Shown here: positions 8,608 to 15,658 of the stretch, piece after piece
Layout of the letters: every line of letters begins with the position of its first letter
How positions within the stretch are numbered: the first letter of the stretch is position 1
Assembly: GCA_013215385.1 (NCBI GenBank)
Contig: JABSOY010000030.1
Coordinates: 1-34,580 of the forward strand
Source: Colwellia sp.
Lineage (GTDB): Bacteria > Pseudomonadota > Gammaproteobacteria > Enterobacterales > Alteromonadaceae
Length of the DNA: 34,580 bases
Direction of reading: 5' to 3'
Notes under the pieces: generated by a model
Databases searched by the model: none
What the model was told of the DNA's origin: nothing
What the model saw: the letters and a program-made list of their open reading frames with translations, nothing else
Translations under genes and position numbers: made by a program

Positions 8608-8725
8608 AATTAACATTCCTTGTTTTTTGGTTATGTTAACTATGCGTTAAAAACTAAAAAAAACAAGTTAAGGCTGGAAGCTAGCAAAATGGTAGGAGTT
8701 ATACCCCGTAATGCATCACGGAAAT
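8452..8725. repeat. Direct repeat copy A (partner 10527-10800)
   Basis: This segment carries the 51-aa gene plus its upstream region through CTGGAAGCTAGC, AAAATGGTAGGAGTTATACC and a CCCCGT...ACGG hairpin. It is repeated in the same orientation at 10527-10800. The two copies bracket about 1.8 kb that contains the two gene cassettes. The hairpin is decayed in this copy but forms a terminator in the other. Confidence 0.75.
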
Positions 8726-8757
8726 TAAGGTACTCATTTAGAAAAAAAACAAAAGTG

Positions 8758-8846
8758 AAAAAGACAAATCACTGAAAGGCTTGGTATATAGGTCTCACAG
8801 CAGAACTCTGAAAATACTTTACCCCCGTATTACTATACGAAGGTAT
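8758..8846 (+). repeat. Repeat shared with 33898-33985
   Basis: About 90 bases beginning AGACAAATCACT, including GTCTCACAGCAGAAC and CTGAAAATACTTTACCCCCG, are close to identical to 33898-33985. Here the 3' hairpin is imperfect; at 33957-33982 it is perfect. In this copy the repeat runs straight into the first attC site; at the right end the next attC comes about 120 bases later. Confidence 0.7.
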
Positions 8847-8848
8847 AA

Positions 8849-8946
8849 AAATAACGCCCACTTAAGCGGACAAAAATTGTCCGCTATAATTGTGAAGCGG
8901 AGCGAAACAGCCAACTATTTTTGTTCCGTTTGAAGTGCTTGTTATG
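8849..8946 (-). repeat. attC recombination site 1 of a gene cassette
   Basis: On the minus strand the site begins CATAACAAGCACTTCAAACG and ends CTTAAGTGGGCGTTATT, the pattern of integron attC sites (imperfect inverted ends, R' GTTATTT). The middle has a self-complementary AGCGGACAATTTTTGTCCGCT stretch. It follows the gene at 8942 on the gene's strand; the stop codon TAA lies inside the R'' box. The cut G is predicted at 8855. Confidence 0.75.
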
Positions 8947-9436
8947 TGCAATCTAATGCAGAAACATGCTCTATAAATTTCTTGTCACTATCACTAAATG
9001 GAGTGAATTTCCCACCATTTTTTGAATAATTTCCATTTACAGTGATTTCTAAGGTCTTTTTGATTAACTCGACTCTACACTCAGAAGCATCTTTACAATT
9101 AAGTGCAAACATACTCATCAAATCGGTGGTGAATCCATATGAGACTTGCCCTTGAGCTTCAAATGAATCTCTAATTGAAACTTTTTCAAGGTCGCTAAGT
9201 GGCTTTATAGATGCAACCGGCTCATCGATATTCCCGCACTGTCTTACTTCACAATAATAACCACTCACTGGATTATTTAAAATTTCATCAAACACATCGG
9301 TAATAAAGTTTTCAGTAACTACTTCATTTTTTAGTGTTGCAATAGCCCCAATTAGAAAAGGAAATGTTATTCCATACTCTCCTTTACCCGTTTCTTTCCA
9401 TTGAAGAATCGCATTAAACCAAAATGGCTTACCCAT
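8942..9436 (-). CDS. Cassette gene, unknown function (164 aa)
   Basis: I do not recognise the family. The start is ATG at 9436 behind AGAGGTG; the frame extends 11 codons further up but runs into the neighbouring attC. The protein starts MGKPFWFNAILQWKETGKGE. It is soluble, with no signal peptide or clear membrane segment. It has four Cys (YYCEVRQC, LNCKDASEC), possibly two pairs, and a C-terminal LDCT. The gene fills one promoterless cassette of 617 bases (8855-9471) bounded by attC sites, so expression depends on outside transcription. Confidence 0.75.
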   Translation of the reverse strand: MGKPFWFNAILQWKETGKGEYGITFPFLIGAIATLKNEVVTENFITDVFDEILNNPVSGYYCEVRQCGNIDEPVASIKPLSDLEKVSIRDSFEAQGQVSYGFTTDLMSMFALNCKDASECRVELIKKTLEITVNGNYSKNGGKFTPFSDSDKKFIEHVSALDCT

Positions 9437-9467
9437 AAACACCTCTAAAATTAGAATGAACTTGCAC

Positions 9468-9565
9468 ATAACGCCCCATTAAGAGGCTTTTAATTGTTGG
9501 TTAAAATGTGAAGCGAAGCGGAACCTAACCAACTGTTAAAAGTCCTGCTTGAATGGCTTATAGGC
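9468..9565 (-). repeat. attC recombination site 2 of a gene cassette
   Basis: On the minus strand it runs from GCCTATAAGCCATTCAAGCA to CTCTTAATGGGGCGTTATG. The R' end is identical to that at 34503 (GGGGCGTTATGC type). The R'' box is degenerate (TATAAG for TAACAAG). Inner arms TTAACAGTTGGTTA and TAACCAACAATTAAAA pair around TTCCGCTTCGCTTCAC. Confidence 0.72.
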
Positions 9566-9567
9566 CA

Positions 9568-10356
9568 TTAAAATACAGTCTTGATGATTTTTTCTACACC
9601 TTCAATTAATTCCAATACATCATCTTTTGTTGGATCTCTTTCTTTTGGGTGGTCGCATAAGTTTCTCAAGTCACCAAGATGTTGTATGAATCGCCACTTA
9701 GGAGTATCAATAATTTCCTTTTCTTTCAACATTTGATAGAAATCAGCAATTGATGGATGTTTTTTTCTTGATTTTAAGCTGTGTATTTCGCAAACATGCC
9801 CTAAATGCTTCTCTAATACAACACCGGCTATTGCTCCTGCACCACGAATAAATCCTTTTCTATTTAATTCTCTGGCTGTATCTAACTCGGAATCAAAAAT
9901 GTCAGATTGTAGAACTTCTTGAATATCAAATAACTTACTTTCAAACCTTTTAGTTACGGCAGCAAGTATAGAGTTTTGAATTTCAATTTTTCCAATTGCA
10001 GCTGATTTATCAACGACAACTGTTTTTTTATACCCTTTTGTTGTTCTTAGGCCTAGTAGATAATCAGATATACCGTAAGTTAAAAAGTCGATTTCTTTAC
10101 GTTTATCCTGTTTGTACTGCTTAACGAAATCATCTAAACGATCAGGTAACATTTGCTTTATCACCACCAATGCTTCTGAATACCATGAATCATAATGTAT
10201 TTTAAAATTAGGTAACTTTATTCCGTCTTTATCAAGTTCTTTTTTTAGCTCATCGGGTAAGCCTCGGACATCGTCAAGCATTGATAAATATAAGTTGTGA
10301 CCATTTTGTCTTAAGGCTTTAAGTTCATCCTTCATTAAATCTATATTCGATTTCAT
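9568..10356 (-). CDS. HEPN-like protein in a gene cassette
   Basis: 262 aa from ATG 10356, with AGGAG eight bases upstream. The N-terminal half is helical and charged. The C-terminal part (about residues 165-262) holds GAGAIAGVVLEKHLGHVCEI and then HLGDLRNLCDHPKERDPT. RNLCDH fits the R-x4-H motif of HEPN RNases, and the surrounding helices resemble DUF4145-like HEPN domains. These are often parts of toxin-antitoxin or anti-phage modules, though some bind nucleotide only. No matching nucleotidyltransferase partner sits beside it. It occupies one cassette (9472-10381), with its start 25 bases inside the boundary. Confidence 0.7.
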   Translation of the reverse strand: MKSNIDLMKDELKALRQNGHNLYLSMLDDVRGLPDELKKELDKDGIKLPNFKIHYDSWYSEALVVIKQMLPDRLDDFVKQYKQDKRKEIDFLTYGISDYLLGLRTTKGYKKTVVVDKSAAIGKIEIQNSILAAVTKRFESKLFDIQEVLQSDIFDSELDTARELNRKGFIRGAGAIAGVVLEKHLGHVCEIHSLKSRKKHPSIADFYQMLKEKEIIDTPKWRFIQHLGDLRNLCDHPKERDPTKDDVLELIEGVEKIIKTVF

Positions 10357-10526
10357 CACCGAAACTCCTTTGGCCTTATAACAGTATTATTAGATAGAAA
10401 GTTTCTGCAATAAATTGACAGTTACTTTATTTCCCTATTTTTTAACACACATACTAAGCACTTGCTAGATATAGATTTTATCAGCGCATTATTTACAAGT
10501 AGTATTGATTAAAGATAAGGTTTTAG

Positions 10527-10682
10527 TTATAAATCGCGCAAACCATTTAAGAGATTGAATTCAACACAATCATTCCATTCATCTAATAGTTCGTTAAATT
10601 CTTTTAATTCGTTTCGTGAAGCGGTTTCGTTCATTGCTTTTTCAGAGAGGGTGTTTAGGCGAGAAAAATCATCAGTAGTCAT
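10527..10682 (-). CDS. 51-aa acidic protein, copy B
   Basis: Paralogue of the protein at 8452: starts MTTDDFSRLNTLSEKAMNET, continues SRNELKEFNELLDEWNDCVE and ends NGLRDL. Same length and gapless alignment, with mostly conservative changes (E/D, A/S, D/E). AGGAATG precedes the start. Function unknown. The 145 bases between this gene and the cassette boundary at 10382 show no other feature. Confidence 0.72.
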   Translation of the reverse strand: MTTDDFSRLNTLSEKAMNETASRNELKEFNELLDEWNDCVEFNLLNGLRDL

Positions 10683-10800
10683 CATTAACATTCCTTGTTA
10701 TTTGTTATGTTAAAAGTACGTTAAAAAACGAAAAAAAACAAGTAATGGCTGGAAGCGAGCAAAATGGTAGGAGTTATACCCCGTAATACAGTACGGGGAT
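10527..10800. repeat. Direct repeat copy B (partner 8452-8725)
   Basis: Same layout as copy A: 51-aa gene on the minus strand, then CTGGAAGCGAGC, AAAATGGTAGGAGTTATACC and the hairpin, which here is intact. Confidence 0.75.
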
Positions 10801-10806
10801 TTTTTT
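10779..10806 (+). terminator. Plus-strand terminator at the end of copy B
   Basis: CCCCGT-AATACAGT-ACGGGG followed by ATTTTTTT. It would end a plus-strand transcript starting in the upstream region of the 51-aa gene, where no protein gene is visible; a short RNA divergent from that gene is possible. Between 10807 and 10895 I see only a TTTGCCC...GGGCAAA outer pairing. Confidence 0.7.
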
Positions 10807-10895
10807 GCCCTCAATCCTCTTTCGTTGCTCAGGCTTCGCCCTCCATCGTCTTTCGGGCAAATCATTAAAGAAAAGTACCATAAGATAAAAAATTA

Positions 10896-11105
10896 TCACC
10901 ACCACTTATTAGCAGAATATTTATCAACTAACTTAGAAATTTCCTTATCAAGTAACAAAGAACCTTCTTCACTCAAAAGCCTAATTTGCTTTATTAAATC
11001 CTTTTCATTTTCAGTTACCCGAAAAGCTTTTTTGACTTCATCTAATTTAGGGCGACCTGCACCTTCTCTAATTCCACCTCTCCCATCAACATATTGATAA
11101 GACAT
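10896..11105 (-). CDS. Small putative DNA-binding protein (GGxREGAGRP type)
   Basis: 69 aa, ATG 11105 with GGGAGAA upstream. It begins MSYQYVDGRGGIREGAGRPK; the GG(x)REGAGRPK opening is common in small phage and plasmid proteins with AT-hook-like or ribbon-helix-helix-like DNA binding. The rest is helical and charged (VTENEKDLIKQIRLLSEEGS) and ends NKWW. It is the last leftward gene of the phage region. A regulatory role is inferred; no domain is certain. Confidence 0.65.
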   Translation of the reverse strand: MSYQYVDGRGGIREGAGRPKLDEVKKAFRVTENEKDLIKQIRLLSEEGSLLLDKEISKLVDKYSANKWW

Positions 11106-11397
11106 TTTAGTTCTCCCTGGTGATTGAATAATGTTAACAAAAATCTATTGTGCCAGGGCTTTGATAAATGCAAACAAGTTTCATTAGCCTGGAACAAATA
11201 TAAAATAAAAATAGAGAAGTTTTGCAGGACGGTAAAGGTGAATTTAAAAAATGATTTTGCACAGCGCTAAAAGTGATCGGGAATCAATTTAACACCGTGC
11301 GGCCTTGAAGTTATTCAGCGCTTCTACTATGAAAACTCACTAAACATCGCAAGCTAATTTGCTAACGTAAGAACAAAGAAGTTACCGCTTCGCTGTA
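11106..11397. other. Non-coding gap downstream of zot
   Basis: About 290 bases with no convincing gene. In inoviruses the large intergenic region often holds the replication origins and packaging signal. I see short dyads but cannot identify the origin hairpin or nick site here. Confidence 0.4.
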
Positions 11398-12759
11398 TTA
11401 AAGCAAAGACACTTCAAAACTACTCTTATCTGACTCAGTATCATCATTAACCTTGTTTGGCTCACAATAAAGATAATTACTACCAATATCAGAGCGCAGC
11501 TCAACAAGGCAATTAGCTTTATAAAATACCTTATAGCCCATATCAATTAACGAATCAGAACTCATTGAAAAAACATCTTCACCACGATAAACAGTAAAAA
11601 CAAAATCACGCGAAACCATATGCTTACTATAGCGAACAGTACTCATACCACTGATATACATAGAGCTTGCGCTAAAAGGTAGGTTTACAAAATTATTAGC
11701 CGTAATAATAGACGAAACATCAGCATGACGAAAAGAAACATCATCAAGCGTGAGAGTACTTTTAAAACCATTTTTAATGACTTGAGAAGCATCCTCTTTA
11801 CCCGTCTTACTAACTTTCGAGTTATGCTGTATTTGAGTAGTCTTCGCGTTATCTGGCGATGCAGAAACCTTGTCGTCGTCGTCACCGAAGAAAAAGAAAA
11901 CCATATAAAATATATAAAGTAATATAAAGGCGAAACCAGCAAGAAGCTTAGGAGTAAAAGGCGACTGACCAGCGCCTGACTTAGTATTTTTTCCTGTTGC
12001 TGTGGACTTATATAATTTGAAAACATCTAAAGGAACCTTTTTAAAATAAACAATGTCATTTTTCCCAGCTGATAAACCATTAGTCTTGGGGGTGTGTTCG
12101 AGAATGCGCGGTCTGCGCTTATAGTAAGGAATTGGAATGGCATCTTTCGAGCTATGGCAATATGCGACTTCACAAACCGAACGAACGAAAGCGCTTATCT
12201 CTTTAATGTCTGGAGTTGCTAATAAAATATCCCAATTATAATGTCTATGCCGCATAAAACATTCACGCAAAGTACGCGGATATCTTAAATAATCACGTTC
12301 ATCAAAAAGGGAATTACCTAAATCATCTTGGTAATCATCTACATTAATATTGTTCTTAATTTGCCTTTGTTCACGGTGATAAAGTTCTTTAAAATCTTCA
12401 GGCAATAAATCATCAAAACGCCCTTCTGATACATAATCATAATCCGCCATTTTAAAGCTTTTATCATTAGGAAAAACATCTTGTATTTCATCAATAAAAA
12501 TAAGTGCACCAATCGGCAACCAATGAAAAAAGTTACGCATTAAAAGCATGCCTTCATCATTACCGATACTAATTCTAAGTAATCGGGCTGACTCTGGAAA
12601 AACTTCTTTAAGCTCGCTTTGCATATGTTCTATGGTGCAAATGCCTTGTAAATTAGTTACAACTACACGACCTTCACGTAAAGCAGGAAGTATCTCAAAC
12701 CACATTGCTGTACTGGATTTATAAGAACCTGGAGGACCATGAAAAACTTTAGTTGCCAT
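11398..12759 (-). CDS. zot: Zot / pI-like inovirus assembly ATPase
   Basis: Inner-membrane ATPase that drives extrusion of filamentous phage. 453 aa. Walker A is HGPPGSYKSS (residues 7-16), opening a Zot domain of about 200 residues; Walker B is GALIFIDEIQDVFP (about 82-95). RHRHYNWDILLATPDIKEIS (about 168-187) is typical of the family. One membrane segment, FAFILLYIFYMVFFFFG (about 275-291), is followed by an acidic, then Ser/Thr-rich periplasmic tail. This layout matches pI of fd and Zot of CTX phage. No separate secretin (pIV) gene is present, so the phage probably uses a host secretin, as CTX does. Confidence 0.93.
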   Translation of the reverse strand: MATKVFHGPPGSYKSSTAMWFEILPALREGRVVVTNLQGICTIEHMQSELKEVFPESARLLRISIGNDEGMLLMRNFFHWLPIGALIFIDEIQDVFPNDKSFKMADYDYVSEGRFDDLLPEDFKELYHREQRQIKNNINVDDYQDDLGNSLFDERDYLRYPRTLRECFMRHRHYNWDILLATPDIKEISAFVRSVCEVAYCHSSKDAIPIPYYKRRPRILEHTPKTNGLSAGKNDIVYFKKVPLDVFKLYKSTATGKNTKSGAGQSPFTPKLLAGFAFILLYIFYMVFFFFGDDDDKVSASPDNAKTTQIQHNSKVSKTGKEDASQVIKNGFKSTLTLDDVSFRHADVSSIITANNFVNLPFSASSMYISGMSTVRYSKHMVSRDFVFTVYRGEDVFSMSSDSLIDMGYKVFYKANCLVELRSDIGSNYLYCEPNKVNDDTESDKSSFEVSLL

Positions 12760-12854
12760 ACATCACCTGAAATAAAATAAAACTAAAAAAGAAAGGCTTA
12801 TAAGTAATAAAAGCCTAATTGAATAATAAAAAAAATTAACGATTCGTTTCATAA

Positions 12855-13262
12855 TCAAAACCATGAATATACTAATCTCGTTATCCAAGCTTCAATAACA
12901 AGTGTTAAAGACTCGAAAAAACGAAGCTCAGAAGCTATCTGTCTAAAGTCTTGTGGTAGCGCAGAAATTGCAGAATTTATAATGGTAGACATATCTATAA
13001 GCTCTAAAAATGTAGTAGCTACTTCATGAGCAAAAACCAAACTGTTATACAAAAAATAGAACTTCATTTTCAAAGCATAAGCAGCAAGCCATATAAAAAA
13101 CTCACCAATTAAAGAAGGCAAATAAACAAAGAAAAAATAGAAAATAGTAGAGAAAAAATCAGATATCCAATTTAGCATTCCCATAAGGCCAGTGACCTGT
13201 TCAGTACTAGCAAAGACTAAAAAAGGAAACATTAAAAAAATAAATAAAATTAAAGTTTTCAT
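12855..13262 (-). CDS. pVI-like minor coat membrane protein
   Basis: 135 aa, very hydrophobic. A signal-like start MKTLILFIFLMFPFLVFA is followed by a second long hydrophobic stretch (FFSTIFYFFFVYLPSLIGEF, about 36-55) and a further helix. Position between the adsorption protein and zot, and size, match the pVI/DUF2523-type proteins that cap the virion end and anchor the adsorption protein. It overlaps the adsorption gene by four bases (ATGA), so translation is coupled. Family assignment rests on position and hydrophobicity. Confidence 0.7.
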   Translation of the reverse strand: MKTLILFIFLMFPFLVFASTEQVTGLMGMLNWISDFFSTIFYFFFVYLPSLIGEFFIWLAAYALKMKFYFLYNSLVFAHEVATTFLELIDMSTIINSAISALPQDFRQIASELRFFESLTLVIEAWITRLVYSWF

Positions 13263-14698
13263 AATCTCACCCCTGAAAGAACAATGGTTAAGGACATTAG
13301 AGTTGCGAAGAAATAAACCATATTTCCCAACCCTCCAAAATAAACAGCAAACCTACTTAACGAAACATCAAAAGTGCCCCACCCTGATAAGTCTAAAAGA
13401 CGGGATTCATAACCAGAAGATGAAACAGAAAAATTAAATTTACTTTTAACAAAATCAAAGAAAGTTTTATTTTCGAGATTGATATCAAGCTTTAACCGTT
13501 CAATATCAACAAGCAGAGCATCTTGAGCAGCAATATTAAAAAGAGAACCATAAGCTGAAGGAGCGTTAGTATCAGGGCCTATAATATGTTCAGATTTTAA
13601 GAAATTTGATGAACTTTCAATTGCATATACAACAGCGTCAGTATCAACATTCTGACCATCAATACCATTGATACCATTAGTGCCATTAAAGCCATTGTCC
13701 CCCTTGATACCATCGACCCCATCAGAGCCTGTCAAACCAATTAGGCCGTCTTTACCATCAATACCATCAACACCATCAGTACCATTAGAGCCATTAAGCC
13801 CATTAGCTCCATCAGAGCCGTTTAGGCCATTAGCACCATTAATCCCATTGATACCATCAATACCATTAATCCCATCAATACCATTAGTGGGGACGGGTGA
13901 ATTTTGAATGGTAGTAATAGCGTTAGCATTAGCTGAAACGTCACCCGCTAAAAGTGCTTCTTTATTAGATAAATCGAGTAAATCACCTCTTAAAAGAGAT
14001 AAATCAGTTTGTAATGATGAATCATCAAAATCATCTCCTTTATCACCTTTTAAAACGGCTAATTGTTCAGCTGTAAAATCTGAATATTCGAAAGCATCTC
14101 CTTTTTCACCCGTTTCACCAATACCACCCGTATCACCCGTATCACCCTTATCTCCTTTTACGCCTACTGTATAAAAAGGTGAATCGGTATAATCCGTAAA
14201 AATCTCGCCACATGTCTCAATATCACAAGTTTGTTCAACTGGAGTCGAGCACGTTATTGTTGCCGTACCAGTAGAGTCGTTCCATACAAAAGTCTCCATC
14301 ATAGAGCCTTCAGTAGTACAGCCATTTTCACCGTAATAAACAAAACAAGAGATATTATTATTGCAAGGCAATCCACACATCAAATCACCTCCACGAATGG
14401 CACAGGTTTTACCCAATCTAATTCGACTGTAATAGTTTTGGTGAGAGCCATTACTATTGAGATATTTAAAATAAATTCTATCTGGAGCAGAGGCAGAAAT
14501 TGCAACACGTACTAGGGAATAAGTAGAGCCTACATAACTAGCAGGTGAACAACCTTCAGCGGCAGCAAGGGAGGTTATATTATTACCAACTTTGCAAGAA
14601 AAGTTAGTTTGTGAACTATAAAAAACATCACCATCAGCAGAAAAAGCACTTTGAGATAATAATAAAAGAAGAAAAAATAGGGATAAGCGTAAAAGCAT
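13259..14698 (-). CDS. Adsorption protein (pIII-like) with collagen-like repeats
   Basis: 479 aa. Signal peptide MLLRLSLFFLLLLLSQSAFS; Cys-rich N-terminal domain (about 21-170) with at least ten Cys, likely disulfide-bonded; a first Gly-x-y stretch (about 178-203: GVKGDKGDTGDTGGIG); a spacer; a long Gly-x-y region (about 270-349, units such as NGI, DGI, NGA); a C-terminal domain; and a final membrane segment, MVYFFATLMSLTIVLSG. Position before pVI and zot and the overall layout are those of inovirus pIII. Collagen-like repeats replace the glycine-rich linkers of fd pIII. The N-terminal domain should bind the host receptor, probably a pilus. The x-y positions are rich in Asn and Asp rather than Pro. 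Confidence 0.85.
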   Translation of the reverse strand: MLLRLSLFFLLLLLSQSAFSADGDVFYSSQTNFSCKVGNNITSLAAAEGCSPASYVGSTYSLVRVAISASAPDRIYFKYLNSNGSHQNYYSRIRLGKTCAIRGGDLMCGLPCNNNISCFVYYGENGCTTEGSMMETFVWNDSTGTATITCSTPVEQTCDIETCGEIFTDYTDSPFYTVGVKGDKGDTGDTGGIGETGEKGDAFEYSDFTAEQLAVLKGDKGDDFDDSSLQTDLSLLRGDLLDLSNKEALLAGDVSANANAITTIQNSPVPTNGIDGINGIDGINGINGANGLNGSDGANGLNGSNGTDGVDGIDGKDGLIGLTGSDGVDGIKGDNGFNGTNGINGIDGQNVDTDAVVYAIESSSNFLKSEHIIGPDTNAPSAYGSLFNIAAQDALLVDIERLKLDINLENKTFFDFVKSKFNFSVSSSGYESRLLDLSGWGTFDVSLSRFAVYFGGLGNMVYFFATLMSLTIVLSGVRL

Positions 14699-14713
14699 TT
14701 TTAGCTCACTTAA

Positions 14714-14740
14714 ATAAAAAAAAGGGCTTAAGAAGCCCTA
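14714..14740 (-). terminator. Terminator between major coat and adsorption genes
   Basis: On the minus strand, AGGGCTT-CTT-AAGCCCT is followed by T8 (14715-14722 side). It lies between the coat protein gene and the adsorption gene, the place where Ff phages carry their strong central terminator that limits expression of the genes beyond. Confidence 0.8.
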
Positions 14741-14808
14741 ATCCCGCTTGTAAAACCCTCAACCATTGCGTAGTAAAGGCAACAAGCAAAAAAAATAGAA
14801 ATTACCAC

Positions 14809-15024
14809 TTACTTAGAGAACCAACCAAGCATGCGTCCAACACTAAAACCTAAAATCGCAATGCCAATAACAGCCGCAATTACAGCGGTTACGTTTGTAG
14901 TACCATCAGTTGCAGCCGAACTAATCTGAGTTGTATAATCTGCCGCTTGAGCAAAACCAGCAGAGCCACCAATAAGAGCTACACCAGCAACCGCTTTCGC
15001 TTTAACACTTTTTAAATATTTCAT
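14809..15024 (-). CDS. Major coat protein (pVIII-like)
   Basis: 71-aa precursor. Positive N-terminus and signal sequence MKYLKSVKAKAVAGVALIGG ending in the cleavage site AQA (residue 27). The mature 44-aa protein is ADYTTQISSAATDGTTNVTA, then the membrane helix VIAAVIGIAILGFSVGRMLG, then WFSK. Acidic N-terminus, central hydrophobic helix and basic C-terminus facing the DNA are the hallmarks of inovirus major coat proteins (fd pVIII mature is 50 aa). It is followed by the terminator, as expected for the most highly expressed gene. Confidence 0.92.
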   Translation of the reverse strand: MKYLKSVKAKAVAGVALIGGSAGFAQAADYTTQISSAATDGTTNVTAVIAAVIGIAILGFSVGRMLGWFSK

Positions 15025-15041
15025 AAAATACCTTTTAAGTT

Positions 15042-15296
15042 TTATTTACCTAACCACCGGACAACACGCCCAGCATAATGTGATGTTAAAAAAGCCATGA
15101 TTAAAGCTAATTCAACGATTGCAAAAACCTCTGGGTCAAAAGCAAAAAGCAAATGAAGAGTTTCCTGCATTTGTTGTAATGAACCAGATTGAATATTTGT
15201 AAGTTCAACCTGAGTCAATAAAACAAACTCTGTACAATCCGTTTCCGCGACTACTTTTACAAAACCGTTTCCATCAGTAACCGCACAAACAGACAT
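15042..15296 (-). CDS. Small inovirus membrane protein, likely minor coat
   Basis: 84 aa. The N-terminal part has two Cys (MSVCAVTDGN, ETDCTEF) and LLTQVEL. The C-terminal part has one membrane segment, VFAIVELALIMAFLTSHYAG, followed by RVVRWLGK. It sits between the ssDNA-binding protein and the major coat gene, where pVII/pIX-like minor coat genes usually lie. No family is certain. The gap to the gene upstream is only two bases. Confidence 0.7.
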   Translation of the reverse strand: MSVCAVTDGNGFVKVVAETDCTEFVLLTQVELTNIQSGSLQQMQETLHLLFAFDPEVFAIVELALIMAFLTSHYAGRVVRWLGK

Positions 15297-15298
15297 AA

Positions 15299-15655
15299 TT
15301 AACCTTTATGTTGCTTAAGACTTAAATTGAAATGCTCTTTTAAAGAGGTTTCAACAGGAATGATTTCAATCACTTCATTTTCAAAAGTGTCATCATTAAA
15401 AGAAAATTTAAGGTCATATTGCTTATCACCAACAAACGCCTGTGAGTCGATTAGCAAGTGGGCATATTTTGCATTAATAGAAATGGCTTCCTTGCCAAAA
15501 GGGGTTGAGGTTGTACGTCCTGCTGACTTGCGTTGAAACTTAGGCGAATCAACAGCCTCAAGAGGATACAAAACTTCTAATTTTGCATTTTCAATATTAG
15601 GGTTCTTAGATTCTGGAAAACGTGTGATACCAATACCTGCAATTACAATAGCCAT
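15299..15655 (-). CDS. ssDNA-binding protein (pV-like)
   Basis: 118 aa, soluble, beta-rich. Opening MAIVIAGIGITRFPESKNPN and a middle with FGKEAISINAKYAHLLIDSQ. Length and position directly after the replication protein (three-base gap) match inovirus ssDNA-binding proteins (DUF1293-like or gpV class), which coat the displaced strand and keep it single for packaging. Called mainly from position and size. Confidence 0.7.
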   Translation of the reverse strand: MAIVIAGIGITRFPESKNPNIENAKLEVLYPLEAVDSPKFQRKSAGRTTSTPFGKEAISINAKYAHLLIDSQAFVGDKQYDLKFSFNDDTFENEVIEIIPVETSLKEHFNLSLKQHKG

Positions 15656-15658
15656 TCT

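Noticed and set aside
11685-12026. 113-aa minus-strand frame within zot
   Set aside because: Overlaps the zot membrane and tail region in another frame; the zot frame fits the family, this one does not.
13660-13890. CRISPR-like array
   Set aside because: The short repeats are coding (Gly-x-y) with no constant repeat/spacer pattern; no cas genes in the window.
13668-14174. Plus-strand frames rich in Pro (IPLIPSIPL-type repeats)
   Set aside because: They are the antisense reading of the Gly-x-y codons of the adsorption protein; no ribosome site, and the opposite frame has a full set of inovirus features.
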